From Shewanella putrefaciens (GTDB lineage Bacteria > Pseudomonadota > Gammaproteobacteria > Enterobacterales > Shewanellaceae), in contig NZ_CP066369.1 of the NCBI RefSeq assembly GCF_016406305.1, forward strand, positions 124,001-188,000: 64,000 nucleotides of DNA, written 5' to 3'. This document shows positions 19,081-28,500 of the stretch, piece after piece (position 1 is the stretch's first letter; each line of letters opens with the position of its first letter). The notes beneath the pieces are model-generated. The model made no database searches, was not told where the DNA came from, and was given only the letters and a program-made list of their open reading frames with translations. A program made the position numbers and the translations under genes.

Positions 19081-21049
19081 ATCCGGGCAGGGTGCAGATA
19101 TTGCAATGTTAATACACTTCGCCAACGCGCTATTACAGGCCCCTTCGGCAGGGGAGGCTAAACGGCTTATCGACCCTATGCTGGTGCAATTATGTGCCAT
19201 GACCGAGATTGAATTACACCCCGAGTATTTTTTGGATACAGAGGCGAGTATTACACCATTTGGTAAGGCGGTATCGCTCACGACTGCGGCCCAGTGCGCC
19301 GAAGATCCCGAACGCGGGCGGGTGTTTATACAGGGTATTTATCAAGCGATTCAGGATAAGCTAGCGCTAAATCCACGGCGTACGGTACAGATTTTATATG
19401 CGGGTACAGGGCCATTTGCTTGGCTACTATTGCCTCTGCTGCCGCTATTTTCTGCGAGTCAAATTCAAGTGACTTTGCTCGACATTCATCATGCCTCGTT
19501 AGATAAAGTCGCCAAGCTGATTAAACATTTTCAGTTAGCCGATCGTGTGGTGGCGTTTGTCTGCGCCGATGCTACCCTTTGGCAACCCGAACCGCAGCAA
19601 ACCTTTGATCTCATTATCTCGGAAACCATGAAGCATCTGTTACAGCAGGAGCCTCAGGTGCAAATCTTTAGCCATCTACAGGCTTATCTTCGGGAAGGCG
19701 GTGGTTTGATCCCAGAGTCGATTGAACTGGACGCATGGCTCGATATTAAGGGCAAGGATCTTACCTATTTAGGGCCATTATTCCGCCTCGACTTGCCCAA
19801 CGCCCGCCGGCTCAAGCAGGGAGATCTGAGCATATTGACGGGCAGTTTGCCGTTGCCAGACTTTCCTCCCCAAGCGGTTACCCTTAAGCTCACTACCCAA
19901 GTTCGAGTATATGGAGAGCATAGCTTAGCCGAAAATCAGTCCCAATTGACTCTGGAGCAATATAAAAAATCACTTAGGCTTAAGCCGTTGAGTCAAATTC
20001 GCTTTTGCTACCAACAGGGTGAGTATCCTGACTTTAAATTCGAGTATCAGGAGCACAAAATGGCACTGGCAGGGAGTGACGATTTAAGCTGTTTAGGCAT
20101 TTATCATTTGCAGCGGCTCTGGCAAAAAGTACAGCTACGCAAACGGGGGGAGCCATTTACTGAACTGGTTAACGAATGGCGTTTAGATAAAGCCTTGCTC
20201 GATCTCTGTGGTGTGGGGTTAGAGCCTGGGATGAAAGTGCTCTACCAATATGATAACCAACAAGAATTTATCAATGCTATTCGACAGATCACTAAACTTA
20301 CTGCCGCGGATATTGACGGTATTAATCAACACTTGCGTGACTTATCCCAAGGGACTGCGCCAACCCAAGTGAGCCTATCACCCCCGAGTAAAGTACTCAG
20401 CGATGCCCAACTTGCGTTTTGGCAGCGTGAAGGCTACTTAGTGATCCCTCAAGTGTTATCGGCAGAACAATGCGCCGCGACGCGGGCCTTGATTTGGCAA
20501 CAGTTAGATGCGAATGAACAGGATCCTGCGACTTGGTATCAATCCCATGAATTTATGCAGAAAATTATGCTGCAGCTGTTTCGTCATCCCACTCTCGATA
20601 GGAATCGTCGGACGCCGTTAATCCGCCAAGTATTTGAGCAGTTGTGGCAGCGAACCGATCTGGTGATGACAACCGACAGAGTCAGCTTCAACCCCCCCGA
20701 AACTTCTGCATGGCATTTCCCTGGGCCCGGTATGCATTGGGATATGCCATTACAACTCCCCGTCGAGTTTGGCACCCAAGGATTAATTTACCTGACCGAT
20801 ACTAGCGCAGAGCAAGGTGCATTCTGTTGCGTCCCCGGATTCCATCTCAAGATAGAGGAGTGGCTGCGTAGTCAGAACAAGTCTGATATTGAGCTTCAGC
20901 AACAGAATTGGCTCGAGTGGCCGATTAAATTCATAGCCGCCAATGCCGGTGATTTAATCATTTGGCACCATGCCTTGCCCCACGGTGCGACCCCCAATCG
21001 GGCTAAACTGCCGCGCATGGTGCAGTACATTAACATGTATCCCTTATGA
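19058..21049 (+). CDS. Fusion: PRMT-like methyltransferase + phytanoyl-CoA-hydroxylase-like dioxygenase
   Basis: A 663-residue two-enzyme protein. Residues about 105-260 form a Rossmann methyltransferase: motif I YAGTGPFAW (114-122), acidic end of beta-2 LLDIHHAS (140-147), CADATLW (169-175), and SETMKHLLQQE with Glu189 and Glu198 spaced exactly like the double-E loop of protein arginine methyltransferases (E-x8-E), then GGGLIPESIELDAW like the PRMT post-loop strand. A linker region of about 260-440 follows. Residues about 446-660 form a PhyH-type 2OG-Fe(II) oxygenase: FWQREGYLVIPQVLS, the H-x-D iron pair in GMHWDMPLQ near 560, CVPGFH, and the distal HGATPNRAK near 640. No signal peptide. Overlaps the hydroxylase gene upstream by 23 bases and the sulfotransferase gene downstream by four (ATGA). 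Substrate unknown. Confidence 0.85.
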   Translation: MPQKSELESGQGADIAMLIHFANALLQAPSAGEAKRLIDPMLVQLCAMTEIELHPEYFLDTEASITPFGKAVSLTTAAQCAEDPERGRVFIQGIYQAIQDKLALNPRRTVQILYAGTGPFAWLLLPLLPLFSASQIQVTLLDIHHASLDKVAKLIKHFQLADRVVAFVCADATLWQPEPQQTFDLIISETMKHLLQQEPQVQIFSHLQAYLREGGGLIPESIELDAWLDIKGKDLTYLGPLFRLDLPNARRLKQGDLSILTGSLPLPDFPPQAVTLKLTTQVRVYGEHSLAENQSQLTLEQYKKSLRLKPLSQIRFCYQQGEYPDFKFEYQEHKMALAGSDDLSCLGIYHLQRLWQKVQLRKRGEPFTELVNEWRLDKALLDLCGVGLEPGMKVLYQYDNQQEFINAIRQITKLTAADIDGINQHLRDLSQGTAPTQVSLSPPSKVLSDAQLAFWQREGYLVIPQVLSAEQCAATRALIWQQLDANEQDPATWYQSHEFMQKIMLQLFRHPTLDRNRRTPLIRQVFEQLWQRTDLVMTTDRVSFNPPETSAWHFPGPGMHWDMPLQLPVEFGTQGLIYLTDTSAEQGAFCCVPGFHLKIEEWLRSQNKSDIELQQQNWLEWPIKFIAANAGDLIIWHHALPHGATPNRAKLPRMVQYINMYPL

Positions 21050-22170
21050 ACCCTGAACAACACTATTGGTCGTTAGTCCATAACCCCGCAGCCTTGAGAG
21101 AGTTAGGCAAGGCGACGACTATGGTTGGGTTTTGCCAATATTTGCGGCGATTTTGGCGTTTGTCAGACTATGGTGATGAGGAACTGCTGGCGATTTTGTG
21201 GGCAGGGAATCGGCAAGTTTTAGCTCCAGATTTTTCCCTTTTATGCCAGTTTTGGGCGCCAGCAGACTATGATCCTAAGCGCAGAGTATTAGAGTGGATG
21301 TCCGCCGCAGAAAAACCGATTCACCCTTTCTACTCTGAGCATATTTCTGCCGTGCGGGGTCAGTTATTGTCTGCCTTGATCAAACCTAAAACCGCTCTCT
21401 TACCAGCGCTAAATCTTTCTGGACTGGTAAAACAAGTGCAGCCTGCCGGATTTATATTTCACCTCTCCCGCTGTGGATCTACCTTAGTGTCGCGCAGTTT
21501 TGCGGGGTTGCCTAAATGCAGGGTGTTATCTGAATCGCCTTTGTTGACTCAAGTGCTACTGGACAGGAGCCTATCAGACACACAGAGACGTGCGGCTTTA
21601 ACATTTTGCATTGATACCCAAGGTCAGTTGTTTCATCCTGAACAGCATTTATTGATTAAATGGAATGCGTGGGATTTGCAGTTTTGGCCGTTGATCCTAT
21701 CACTTTATCCTCAAGTTCCCGTGTTATTGCTACTTAGAGATCCCGTCGAGATCTTAGCCTCACAGCAAAAGTCTGCTGGATATCATATGGTGCGACAACC
21801 GTCTCGACCTTTATTCCGTGAATTATCAGTACCAGAGGAGGAGTCGATACTGGAGTATCAATGCAAGGTATTGCGCTTGTTATTGGGGTATGGGTTAGAG
21901 ATGAGTCAGCGTAGCCAAGTGATGGTCGTGGATTATCAGGAGCTGTTACCCGTGATAGCGAATAAAATCGCAAACTGGTTTTCGTTGGCTCTCTCTCAAG
22001 AGGAGTGCAACCAAGTCGAACAATGCCAGTTAATACACTCTAAAACGGCCACGCAACCCTTTATGGCTGATTCACAATTTAAGCAAAGCTTTTTTACGGT
22101 TGAGCAAAAAGAACAGATCCACAGCTTTTGTAACTGGTCAAACCTTCACCATTTTGAAACCAAAAATTAA
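21046..22170 (+). CDS. Sulfotransferase-family protein (P-loop, PAPS-type)
   Basis: 374 residues. The first ~135 residues are a separate domain I do not recognise. The 5'-phosphosulfate loop appears as FHLSRCGSTLVSRSF near residue 138 and the 3'-phosphate region as VLLLLRDPVEILASQQKS near 225, in the order expected for PAPS-dependent sulfotransferases. No signal peptide. The start codon overlaps the upstream stop (ATGA), so it is co-translated with the methyltransferase-dioxygenase. Sulfation of a protein side chain or glycan is plausible; the acceptor is not deducible from sequence. Confidence 0.8.
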   Translation: MNPEQHYWSLVHNPAALRELGKATTMVGFCQYLRRFWRLSDYGDEELLAILWAGNRQVLAPDFSLLCQFWAPADYDPKRRVLEWMSAAEKPIHPFYSEHISAVRGQLLSALIKPKTALLPALNLSGLVKQVQPAGFIFHLSRCGSTLVSRSFAGLPKCRVLSESPLLTQVLLDRSLSDTQRRAALTFCIDTQGQLFHPEQHLLIKWNAWDLQFWPLILSLYPQVPVLLLLRDPVEILASQQKSAGYHMVRQPSRPLFRELSVPEEESILEYQCKVLRLLLGYGLEMSQRSQVMVVDYQELLPVIANKIANWFSLALSQEECNQVEQCQLIHSKTATQPFMADSQFKQSFFTVEQKEQIHSFCNWSNLHHFETKN

Positions 22171-22260
22171 CATGACTCTTGTATTTTAGAGTGACGTAAA
22201 CTAGCTTTAGCCAATTGTGTATATTAAAAATATCAGAAAGTTAACATTTTTATTCTAGGG

Positions 22261-22395
22261 ATGGAAAATACAATCATGTACTTTCAAGCCGTTAGCCGTT
22301 TTATTCTGCGAGCGCATTCCCCTGAATTACTCTTTAAATTTGCCATTCTATTTGTCGAATTGTGTTCGTTACCCCGAGCAGCCACGGCGAATTGA
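22261..22395 (+). CDS. Possible 44-residue small protein
   Basis: A short open frame from ATG (MENTIMYFQAVSRFILR...) with a weak ribosome site (TAGGG) in the 270-base gap between the sulfotransferase and acetyltransferase genes. The middle is moderately hydrophobic (LLFKFAILFVELC). No family recognised; could be chance. Confidence 0.25.
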   Translation: MENTIMYFQAVSRFILRAHSPELLFKFAILFVELCSLPRAATAN

Positions 22396-22443
22396 TGAAC
22401 TATAAAGCGCTGTTAGAGTTAACTATTACAGGGAATGTGTTTG

Positions 22444-22935
22444 ATGGTAGAAGACATAGTGTTACCTAAAGCCTATTCATTGCGTTATGCCTATAAAAAT
22501 GACGATGCTTTTGTATTTGCACTATTTTGTTCTGCAAAAACTGAACTGTCTCTATTACCGCTTTCCCCGCAGCAGCGAGAGCTGTTAGTGCAACAACAAT
22601 ACCGCTTACAGCAAGCGGGTTACGCTGCCCAATATCCTCAAGCTGTGACTCTAATCATTGAATATCAATCAATTCCTATTGGCAAAATCATGCTTAATCC
22701 CTCTGCTAACGGCGTACATATCGTCGACTTTGTCATCGCGCCGCAATTTCGGGGCTATGGTTATGGTTCAGTCATTTTGGATTCGGTAAAAGCCTATGCC
22801 CAAGCAAAAGAGGCGAGTGTGAGTCTAAGCGTCGATCGACAAAATATGCGTGCGAAACAGTTATACCTTCGCTTGGGTTTCTTTCCTTTTGAAATCTCGC
22901 CTACTCAAGAGTGGCTATCGTGGCCATCACCATAG
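22444..22935 (+). CDS. GNAT-family N-acetyltransferase
   Basis: 163 residues of the GNAT fold. The acetyl-CoA-binding motif A is QFRGYGYGSVIL near residue 100 (R-x-x-G-x-G/Y), preceded by the beta-4 strand VHIVDFVIAP and followed by SLSVDRQNMRAKQLYLRLGF, the typical motif B. I prefer the ATG at 22444, which has AGGGA nine bases upstream, to the ATG at 22435 that touches the same site. Lies within the run of modification enzymes; acceptor unknown. Confidence 0.85.
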   Translation: MVEDIVLPKAYSLRYAYKNDDAFVFALFCSAKTELSLLPLSPQQRELLVQQQYRLQQAGYAAQYPQAVTLIIEYQSIPIGKIMLNPSANGVHIVDFVIAPQFRGYGYGSVILDSVKAYAQAKEASVSLSVDRQNMRAKQLYLRLGFFPFEISPTQEWLSWPSP

Positions 22936-23018
22936 GTAATGTTGTTTCGGGGTAGAGGAAATTTGTGTAATCAACCTGATGACGTTTAGACAGGTTTACT
23001 TTTAATAAGGAGTCATGG

Positions 23019-23540
23019 ATGTCTGATTTTTTTCTCGGAGAAATTAAGCTTCTCCCCTACAACTGGGCACCTAAGTATTGGACTTTGTGTGCTGGGCAAT
23101 TATTGCCCATCAACACCAACCAAGCGCTTTTTTCACTCTTGGGTACGACCTACGGTGGCGACGGTGTCAATACCTTTGCGTTGCCTGATTTACGGGGGCG
23201 CATACCGGTTCATCCTAATGTTAGTGCAGGTTTGCCTCAGGGCAGTAAGGCGGGTGCAGAAAATGTAACCCTAGTACCTAACAACCTGCCAGTACACAAT
23301 CACCTCGTGATGGCCAGTTCTACTGCCGGCGATACCACGTTGTTTGCAGGCAATAATATTGCCGCCGCCAAAAATGCAGCAGGTGAGGTCAATCTGTATG
23401 GGTCCGCTGCAAGTTTACAAGCGTTGGACCCAGCAACGGTATCCAGTACCGGCGGCAATCAAGCCCATGAAAATTGCCAGCCTTCACTGGTGATGAATTA
23501 TTGCATTGCCACTCAAGGCATTTACCCTTCACGTAACTAG
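23019..23540 (+). CDS. Phage tail-collar domain protein, copy 1 (MdpB-like)
   Basis: 173 residues built around a tail-collar domain, as in the small proteins annotated as microcystin-dependent or tail-fibre proteins. Core signatures: PKYWTLCAGQLLPI near residue 18, GTTYGGDG near 42, FALPDLRGRIPVHPN near 52, and C-terminal AHENCQPSLVMNYCIATQG. AAGGAG precedes the ATG. First of three tandem paralogues. There are no other phage genes in the vicinity, so they look domesticated; in phages such domains sit in tail-tip adhesins. No signal peptide is visible. Confidence 0.87.
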   Translation: MSDFFLGEIKLLPYNWAPKYWTLCAGQLLPINTNQALFSLLGTTYGGDGVNTFALPDLRGRIPVHPNVSAGLPQGSKAGAENVTLVPNNLPVHNHLVMASSTAGDTTLFAGNNIAAAKNAAGEVNLYGSAASLQALDPATVSSTGGNQAHENCQPSLVMNYCIATQGIYPSRN

Positions 23541-23552
23541 AGGAGAATCACT

Positions 23553-24083
23553 ATGGATGCTTATATTGGTGATATCCGTCTGTTTGCGGGTAGCTTTGCA
23601 CCGAGAGGTTGGTTGTTGTGCGCGGGTCAGCTATTAAGTATTAGCGAGCAGACTACGCTTTTCGCTCTGATTGGAACGACATACGGCGGCGATGGAGTCA
23701 CCACTTTCCAGATGCCTGATTTGCGCGGCCGGCTGCCGGTTGGGCAGGGAAATGGCCCAGGCCTTACTTCCCGCATTATTGGCCAGCAATTTGGTGTTGA
23801 ATCCGTGACCTTGTTAACGCCGCAAATACCTTCACACAGCCACAGTTTTTCGGCGAGCACAGCAAGCCCCTCCACATCACCTAGCCCTGCGGGTAATGTC
23901 TTTGCCCACAGTAATACCGATAATATTTATGCTCCTTTGCCATCTAGCGGTGCCGATCCCCAAGTTATGAATGCACTCAGTGTGCAAGCCACAGGGGGAA
24001 CACAACCACACAATAACATCATGCCTACCACAGCGATAAATTACATCATGTGTATTGAAGGCATTTTCCCATCGCGTAATTAA
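23553..24083 (+). CDS. Phage tail-collar domain protein, copy 2
   Basis: 176 residues, clearly paralogous to its neighbours: PRGWLLCAGQLLSI, GTTYGGDG, FQMPDLRGRLPVGQG and the ending ITINY-like segment TAINYIMCIEGIFPSRN. The middle (about 95-145) is Ser/Thr/Pro-rich (SASTASPSTSPSPAGN) and differs from copy 1, suggesting a variable tip. GAGGAGA ribosome site; 12 bases after copy 1. Confidence 0.87.
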   Translation: MDAYIGDIRLFAGSFAPRGWLLCAGQLLSISEQTTLFALIGTTYGGDGVTTFQMPDLRGRLPVGQGNGPGLTSRIIGQQFGVESVTLLTPQIPSHSHSFSASTASPSTSPSPAGNVFAHSNTDNIYAPLPSSGADPQVMNALSVQATGGTQPHNNIMPTTAINYIMCIEGIFPSRN

Positions 24084-24094
24084 GGAGTGAAATT

Positions 24095-24631
24095 ATGGAT
24101 CCATTTATTGGTGAAATCCGTTTGTTGCCATTCAGCTTCGCTCCCCACAATTGGGCGCTGTGTAATGGCCAGATATTATCAATCGCAAGTAATACCGCGT
24201 TGTTTTCAATTATCGGAATTACGTATGGTGGCAATGGTACAACCACGTTCCAATTGCCTAATTTGCAAGGGCAGGTCGTTGCGGGAGTAGGTCAGGGGCC
24301 CGGACTGAGAATCTGGGATTGGGGTGAACAGTTTGGCGAAAATGGGGTGACGCTGATCTCCACTGAAATGCCAGCACACAACCACACGCTGACCGGTTTG
24401 AATAATCTGGGCTCTTTGTCTTCTCCGGCAGAAAATGCGTATTTGGCGAAGGATGGACGTAGTGGTGGCATAGTCAACTATATGCAGACCGCACCGGGTA
24501 CATTAAATACCGCTATGGCACCGCAAACTTTAGGTATAAGTGGTGATGGTCTACCCCATGAAAACCGTCAGCCATTTCTGGCATTGAATTATTGTATTGC
24601 CCTTTACGGCGTATTTCCGGCACGCAATTAA
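24095..24631 (+). CDS. Phage tail-collar domain protein, copy 3
   Basis: 178 residues; third paralogue with PHNWALCNGQILSI, GITYGGNG, FQLPNLQGQVVAGVG and ending NYCIALYGVFPARN. AAGGAG ribosome site; 11 bases after copy 2. The three share the first ~65 residues and the last ~20 best, with divergent centres. Followed by a 70-base gap before the second sulfotransferase. Confidence 0.87.
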   Translation: MDPFIGEIRLLPFSFAPHNWALCNGQILSIASNTALFSIIGITYGGNGTTTFQLPNLQGQVVAGVGQGPGLRIWDWGEQFGENGVTLISTEMPAHNHTLTGLNNLGSLSSPAENAYLAKDGRSGGIVNYMQTAPGTLNTAMAPQTLGISGDGLPHENRQPFLALNYCIALYGVFPARN

Positions 24632-24704
24632 TTGATGAATGATTCCCGGCATGTTTGTCGGGAAGTTATTTTTAATAAATATTTTTAATTAGTAAGTCAC
24701 ATTG

Positions 24705-25565
24705 ATGCCAAACAAAATACATTTTATTTCAGGTTTACCGCGTGCAGGCTCGACGCTGCTCGCAGGTATACTTCGGCAAAATCCACGCTTTCATGCGGCT
24801 ATGAGTAGCCCTGTGGCAGGGCTTGTGAATGGCGCCCTCGAACAAATGGGGGCGGGTAGTGAGTCCTATTCATTTTTCGATGAACATAAGCGTAAGGTCA
24901 TTTGTCGGGCATTAATTGATGCTTATTACCAAGATAAAAACCATCCGGTGATTTTTGACACCAACCGTCACTGGACTGCCCGTTTGCACCAATTGGTAGA
25001 GTTGGTTGATGATTTTAAAGTGATTTGTTGTGTGCGCAATCCGGCTTGGATTATGGATAGTTTTGAAGTGATCTACCGGAAAAACCCATTTGACTACAGC
25101 CGTATGTTCAATGCGGCCTCACGTCAGACTGTGTATAGCCGCTGTGAGTCATTAATCAACGCTGGTGGCACGGTTGGAAGTGCATGGACGGCACTCAAGG
25201 AAGCCTATTACGGCGAGTTTTCTGATCGCTTGCTATTAGTGGATTATGATCTGCTTACCCAGCATCCGGCACGCACGCTGGAGTTAATCTATCGTTTTAT
25301 TGGCGAACCGCAATTCGATCACGATTTTAATCATGTCGACTATGCTGAAAATGAGTTTGATCACAATCTTGGGGTCAAAGGTTTGCACAGTGTTAAACGG
25401 AAAGTGGAATACAAAAGTAGGCGCAGTATTTTACCGCCTGACTTATTTATGAAATATCAAGAGATGGATTTTTGGCAAGATCAAACCGGTACTGCCGCCA
25501 ATATTATTGCGAGTAAAAAACCTGTAGCACCTAACGCAAAAAATGAAGGGAATCACTTATCATGA
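24705..25565 (+). CDS. Sulfotransferase-family protein, second type
   Basis: 286 residues. The phosphosulfate loop is at the very N-terminus (FISGLPRAGSTLLAGILRQN, residues about 8-27) and the 3'-phosphate motif is VICCVRNPAWIMDSFEV near 108. The late segment LLLVDYDLLTQHPARTLELI is typical of the family. It is not closely similar to the sulfotransferase at 21.0-22.2 kb, which has an extra N-terminal domain. Its stop overlaps the ATG of the giant surface-protein gene (ATGA), which makes that protein a plausible substrate (inference). TTG at 24702 directly precedes the chosen ATG. Confidence 0.85.
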   Translation: MPNKIHFISGLPRAGSTLLAGILRQNPRFHAAMSSPVAGLVNGALEQMGAGSESYSFFDEHKRKVICRALIDAYYQDKNHPVIFDTNRHWTARLHQLVELVDDFKVICCVRNPAWIMDSFEVIYRKNPFDYSRMFNAASRQTVYSRCESLINAGGTVGSAWTALKEAYYGEFSDRLLLVDYDLLTQHPARTLELIYRFIGEPQFDHDFNHVDYAENEFDHNLGVKGLHSVKRKVEYKSRRSILPPDLFMKYQEMDFWQDQTGTAANIIASKKPVAPNAKNEGNHLS

Positions 25566-28500
25566 GACACGCACTACTTAGTGGGTTTTCCTCGCTGTTA
25601 TTACCATTTGGACTCTATGGTGCTGGTGCAATCGCGGCGCCGAGTTATCAGCGATCCTATTTGAGTTCATCGATAAGTGCATCGACCGATCTATTATTGC
25701 GTTCAGACACCTCTCTACCACAGGATCTAATTGATTTATCTGGTGATCAACTGGATATCCAGAGTGCACATCCGGTGCGTGAGCTGGTGATTGTTGATGG
25801 CGCAGTGGCTGAAGCTGATAAATCGGTATTGCGTCGGGCCCTTAAACCTAGTGTGCAATTGGTAGAGTTAGATTCTTCTATCGCTGGATTACCGCAATTA
25901 ATTAATGCACTTGATGGCCACCAAAATCTTGCCGCTATTCATGTGGTTTCCCACGCACAAGCGGGCGCTATTTTGCTCGGTAATTCACGCATTACCCCGG
26001 AGACAATTCAGCGTGAAGTGCACGCATTTGCCGCGTTAAAAGGCGCGGTGCGTGAAGGTGGCGATTTATTATTTTACGGTTGCGATCTGGCAGCGAATGA
26101 AGCCGGTGAAGCGTTGCTGGATATCATCAGTAATAACACGGGCTTGGATATTGCTGCCTCCAATAATTTAACCGGCAATGCTGAATTACAGGGCGACTGG
26201 GATTTAGAAATTACCCGCGGAAATATTGAATCTACTTTGGCGTTTTCTGAAAAAGCTTTAAGGGATTTTTCGGGTGTGCTGACGCCAGCTGCAAATAACA
26301 CTTATGGTTTTGTAGGTTGGAGCGGACAGGGAACGGCACAGCTCTCACAGCCCGCTCCTACTCATTTCAGATTAACCGCTAAGGGTGGCGATGGCGTCAC
26401 TCAAAATCTAGGCAATAGCATTGGCAATTTTGCTTACATGCATGGCGGGGCGACTAGCACTAACCATTATTTTTATTTGCGTGCAGATGGTACCAATACC
26501 ACTGCATTTGAGTTAACTGGATTAACGGGAGGCGAGTACGCTGGCTACTCTAGTGAATTTACTAATCTGCGTATTGTCGGTTACTTGCAGAGTGGCGGAA
26601 CGGTCACATCCTCTGCTGTTAACGGAAGTGCAGGTGCTCAAACCTTCACCTTTGGAGCTGGGCAGTTAGGGAATTTTTCTGGTGTTAAACTAAAAGGGTT
26701 CAAATTATTTTTTGATTGCGCTAGTGCTTGTGTTGCTGCAAATGATGGGCCGGAGAACTTTGAGTTTTATGGTTTCACAATCGTGAATGCAATAGATACT
26801 CCTCCTGCCAACTCTGACGCCACCCTCACCGCTGCAGGCGGCGTTGTTGAGCCTATTGGTCTTGCCACCACCATTGATACGGTCGGTGAAGCTGTGGGTG
26901 TTTTTGACTTCACCATCACAGATGGCGGAACTTCAGACGGTCTTGCGACCACTGTCTCTCAAATTGTTGTCAACGTGAGTGGCACCAGTACCGATGCTGA
27001 TCGCGGCAAAATTACCTGGCGCCTGAACGGGCTGGATGCCAGCAATGTGGCTGGTACCTACAGTGCGGGTAGCGATACTATTACCTTCTCCGGCCTGAGC
27101 ATTTCCGTTGCTAACGGCGGCAATGAAACCTACACAGTGAATGCCTACTACAACGACAACTCGGCGCTCACAGAAGATCGCACAATTCTTTTGAGTGTGG
27201 ATGGCGATACTAACCTCACGGTCGGCGGCAGCGGCACGCAAATGGCAAGCGGGCAGAGTGCCATCACCAATGGCAGCGGCACAACCCTTGATGTGGTCGC
27301 TAGCCAGCTAGTCTTTACCACTCAGCCTGCGGGTTCTGTTTCCGGCGCGGCATTGACGACCCAACCTGTTATTGTGGCGCGTGATGCGTTCGGCAATACC
27401 GATGTGGACTTCGCCGAAACCCTTACCTTGACCGAGTCCAGTGCGGGAAACTTAACCAACGCTACTCAAGCGGCGACCGCGGGTGTGGCGACATTTAGCA
27501 ACTTGACTTATACCGCCACCGCCGATCAGCAAGCATTCACTCTGACCGCGAATGATCAGGATGGCGTTGATTCAAATTTGCCGACTGTTGATGGCAATTC
27601 TGTAACCTCAGATGTAGTAGCCACCCAATTGGTATTCGATACTCAACCTGCACCTACTAGCGTCATTAGCGGTCAGAACACTGCTTTCTCTACTGTGCCA
27701 ATCGTATCGGCACGCGATGCAAACAGCATTGTGGACACGGGTTATGCTACAGGTATTACCTTGGCGGAAGTTAACGGTGCGGGCAGCGCGACGATCACGG
27801 GGACGGGAGATACCGATGGTAATGGTGCCACAGTGTCTATCACGCCCAGCAGTGGCGTATCCACTTTTACCAGTATGCAAATTACCTACATCAATTCTGG
27901 TGCGGGTAGTGAAACTTTCAATTTGCGTGCATCTTCTGGTGGTTTAACCACGGCAGATAGCAGTCAATTAACGGCGTCAACCACGCCGACAGTAACCGAT
28001 GGCAATATCAGCATTTCAGGGGGAACAGGGTCTGGGGGAGCCTTCAAAATTGGCGATACCGTTACTGTAACTTGGAATAATACCGCTGGCGGCAATAATA
28101 ATGCCGGTATCACAGGTGTGACTGTCGATTTCTCGCAATTTGGTGGTGGCGCCGCTGTGGCTGCGACGGATAGCAGCGGAACCTGGACGGCAACTTATAC
28201 CATCACCTCTGGTGCGATTGATGCATCCAGTCGTAATGTCAGCGTGACCGCAACCAATGCCCAAGGGGACACTACTACTGCTGACACAACCAATGCCGTT
28301 GTGGATAACGTTGCGCCAGTTGTCACAGATAACCGTCTTAGCATCAGCGGTGCTACTGGTACCGGAGGTGCCTATAAAATTGGCGATACAGTAACCGCCA
28401 GTTGGAATAATACCGCGGGTGGCGATAACAACACCGACACTATCAGCAGTGCTACTGTGGACTTTTCTGCATTTGGTGGCGGTGCTGCGGTGGCGGCGAG

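Noticed and set aside
23019..24631. A prophage, suggested by tail-collar proteins
   Set aside because: No capsid, tail, lysis, repressor or integrase genes lie nearby, and the flanking genes are modification enzymes and a surface protein on the same strand.
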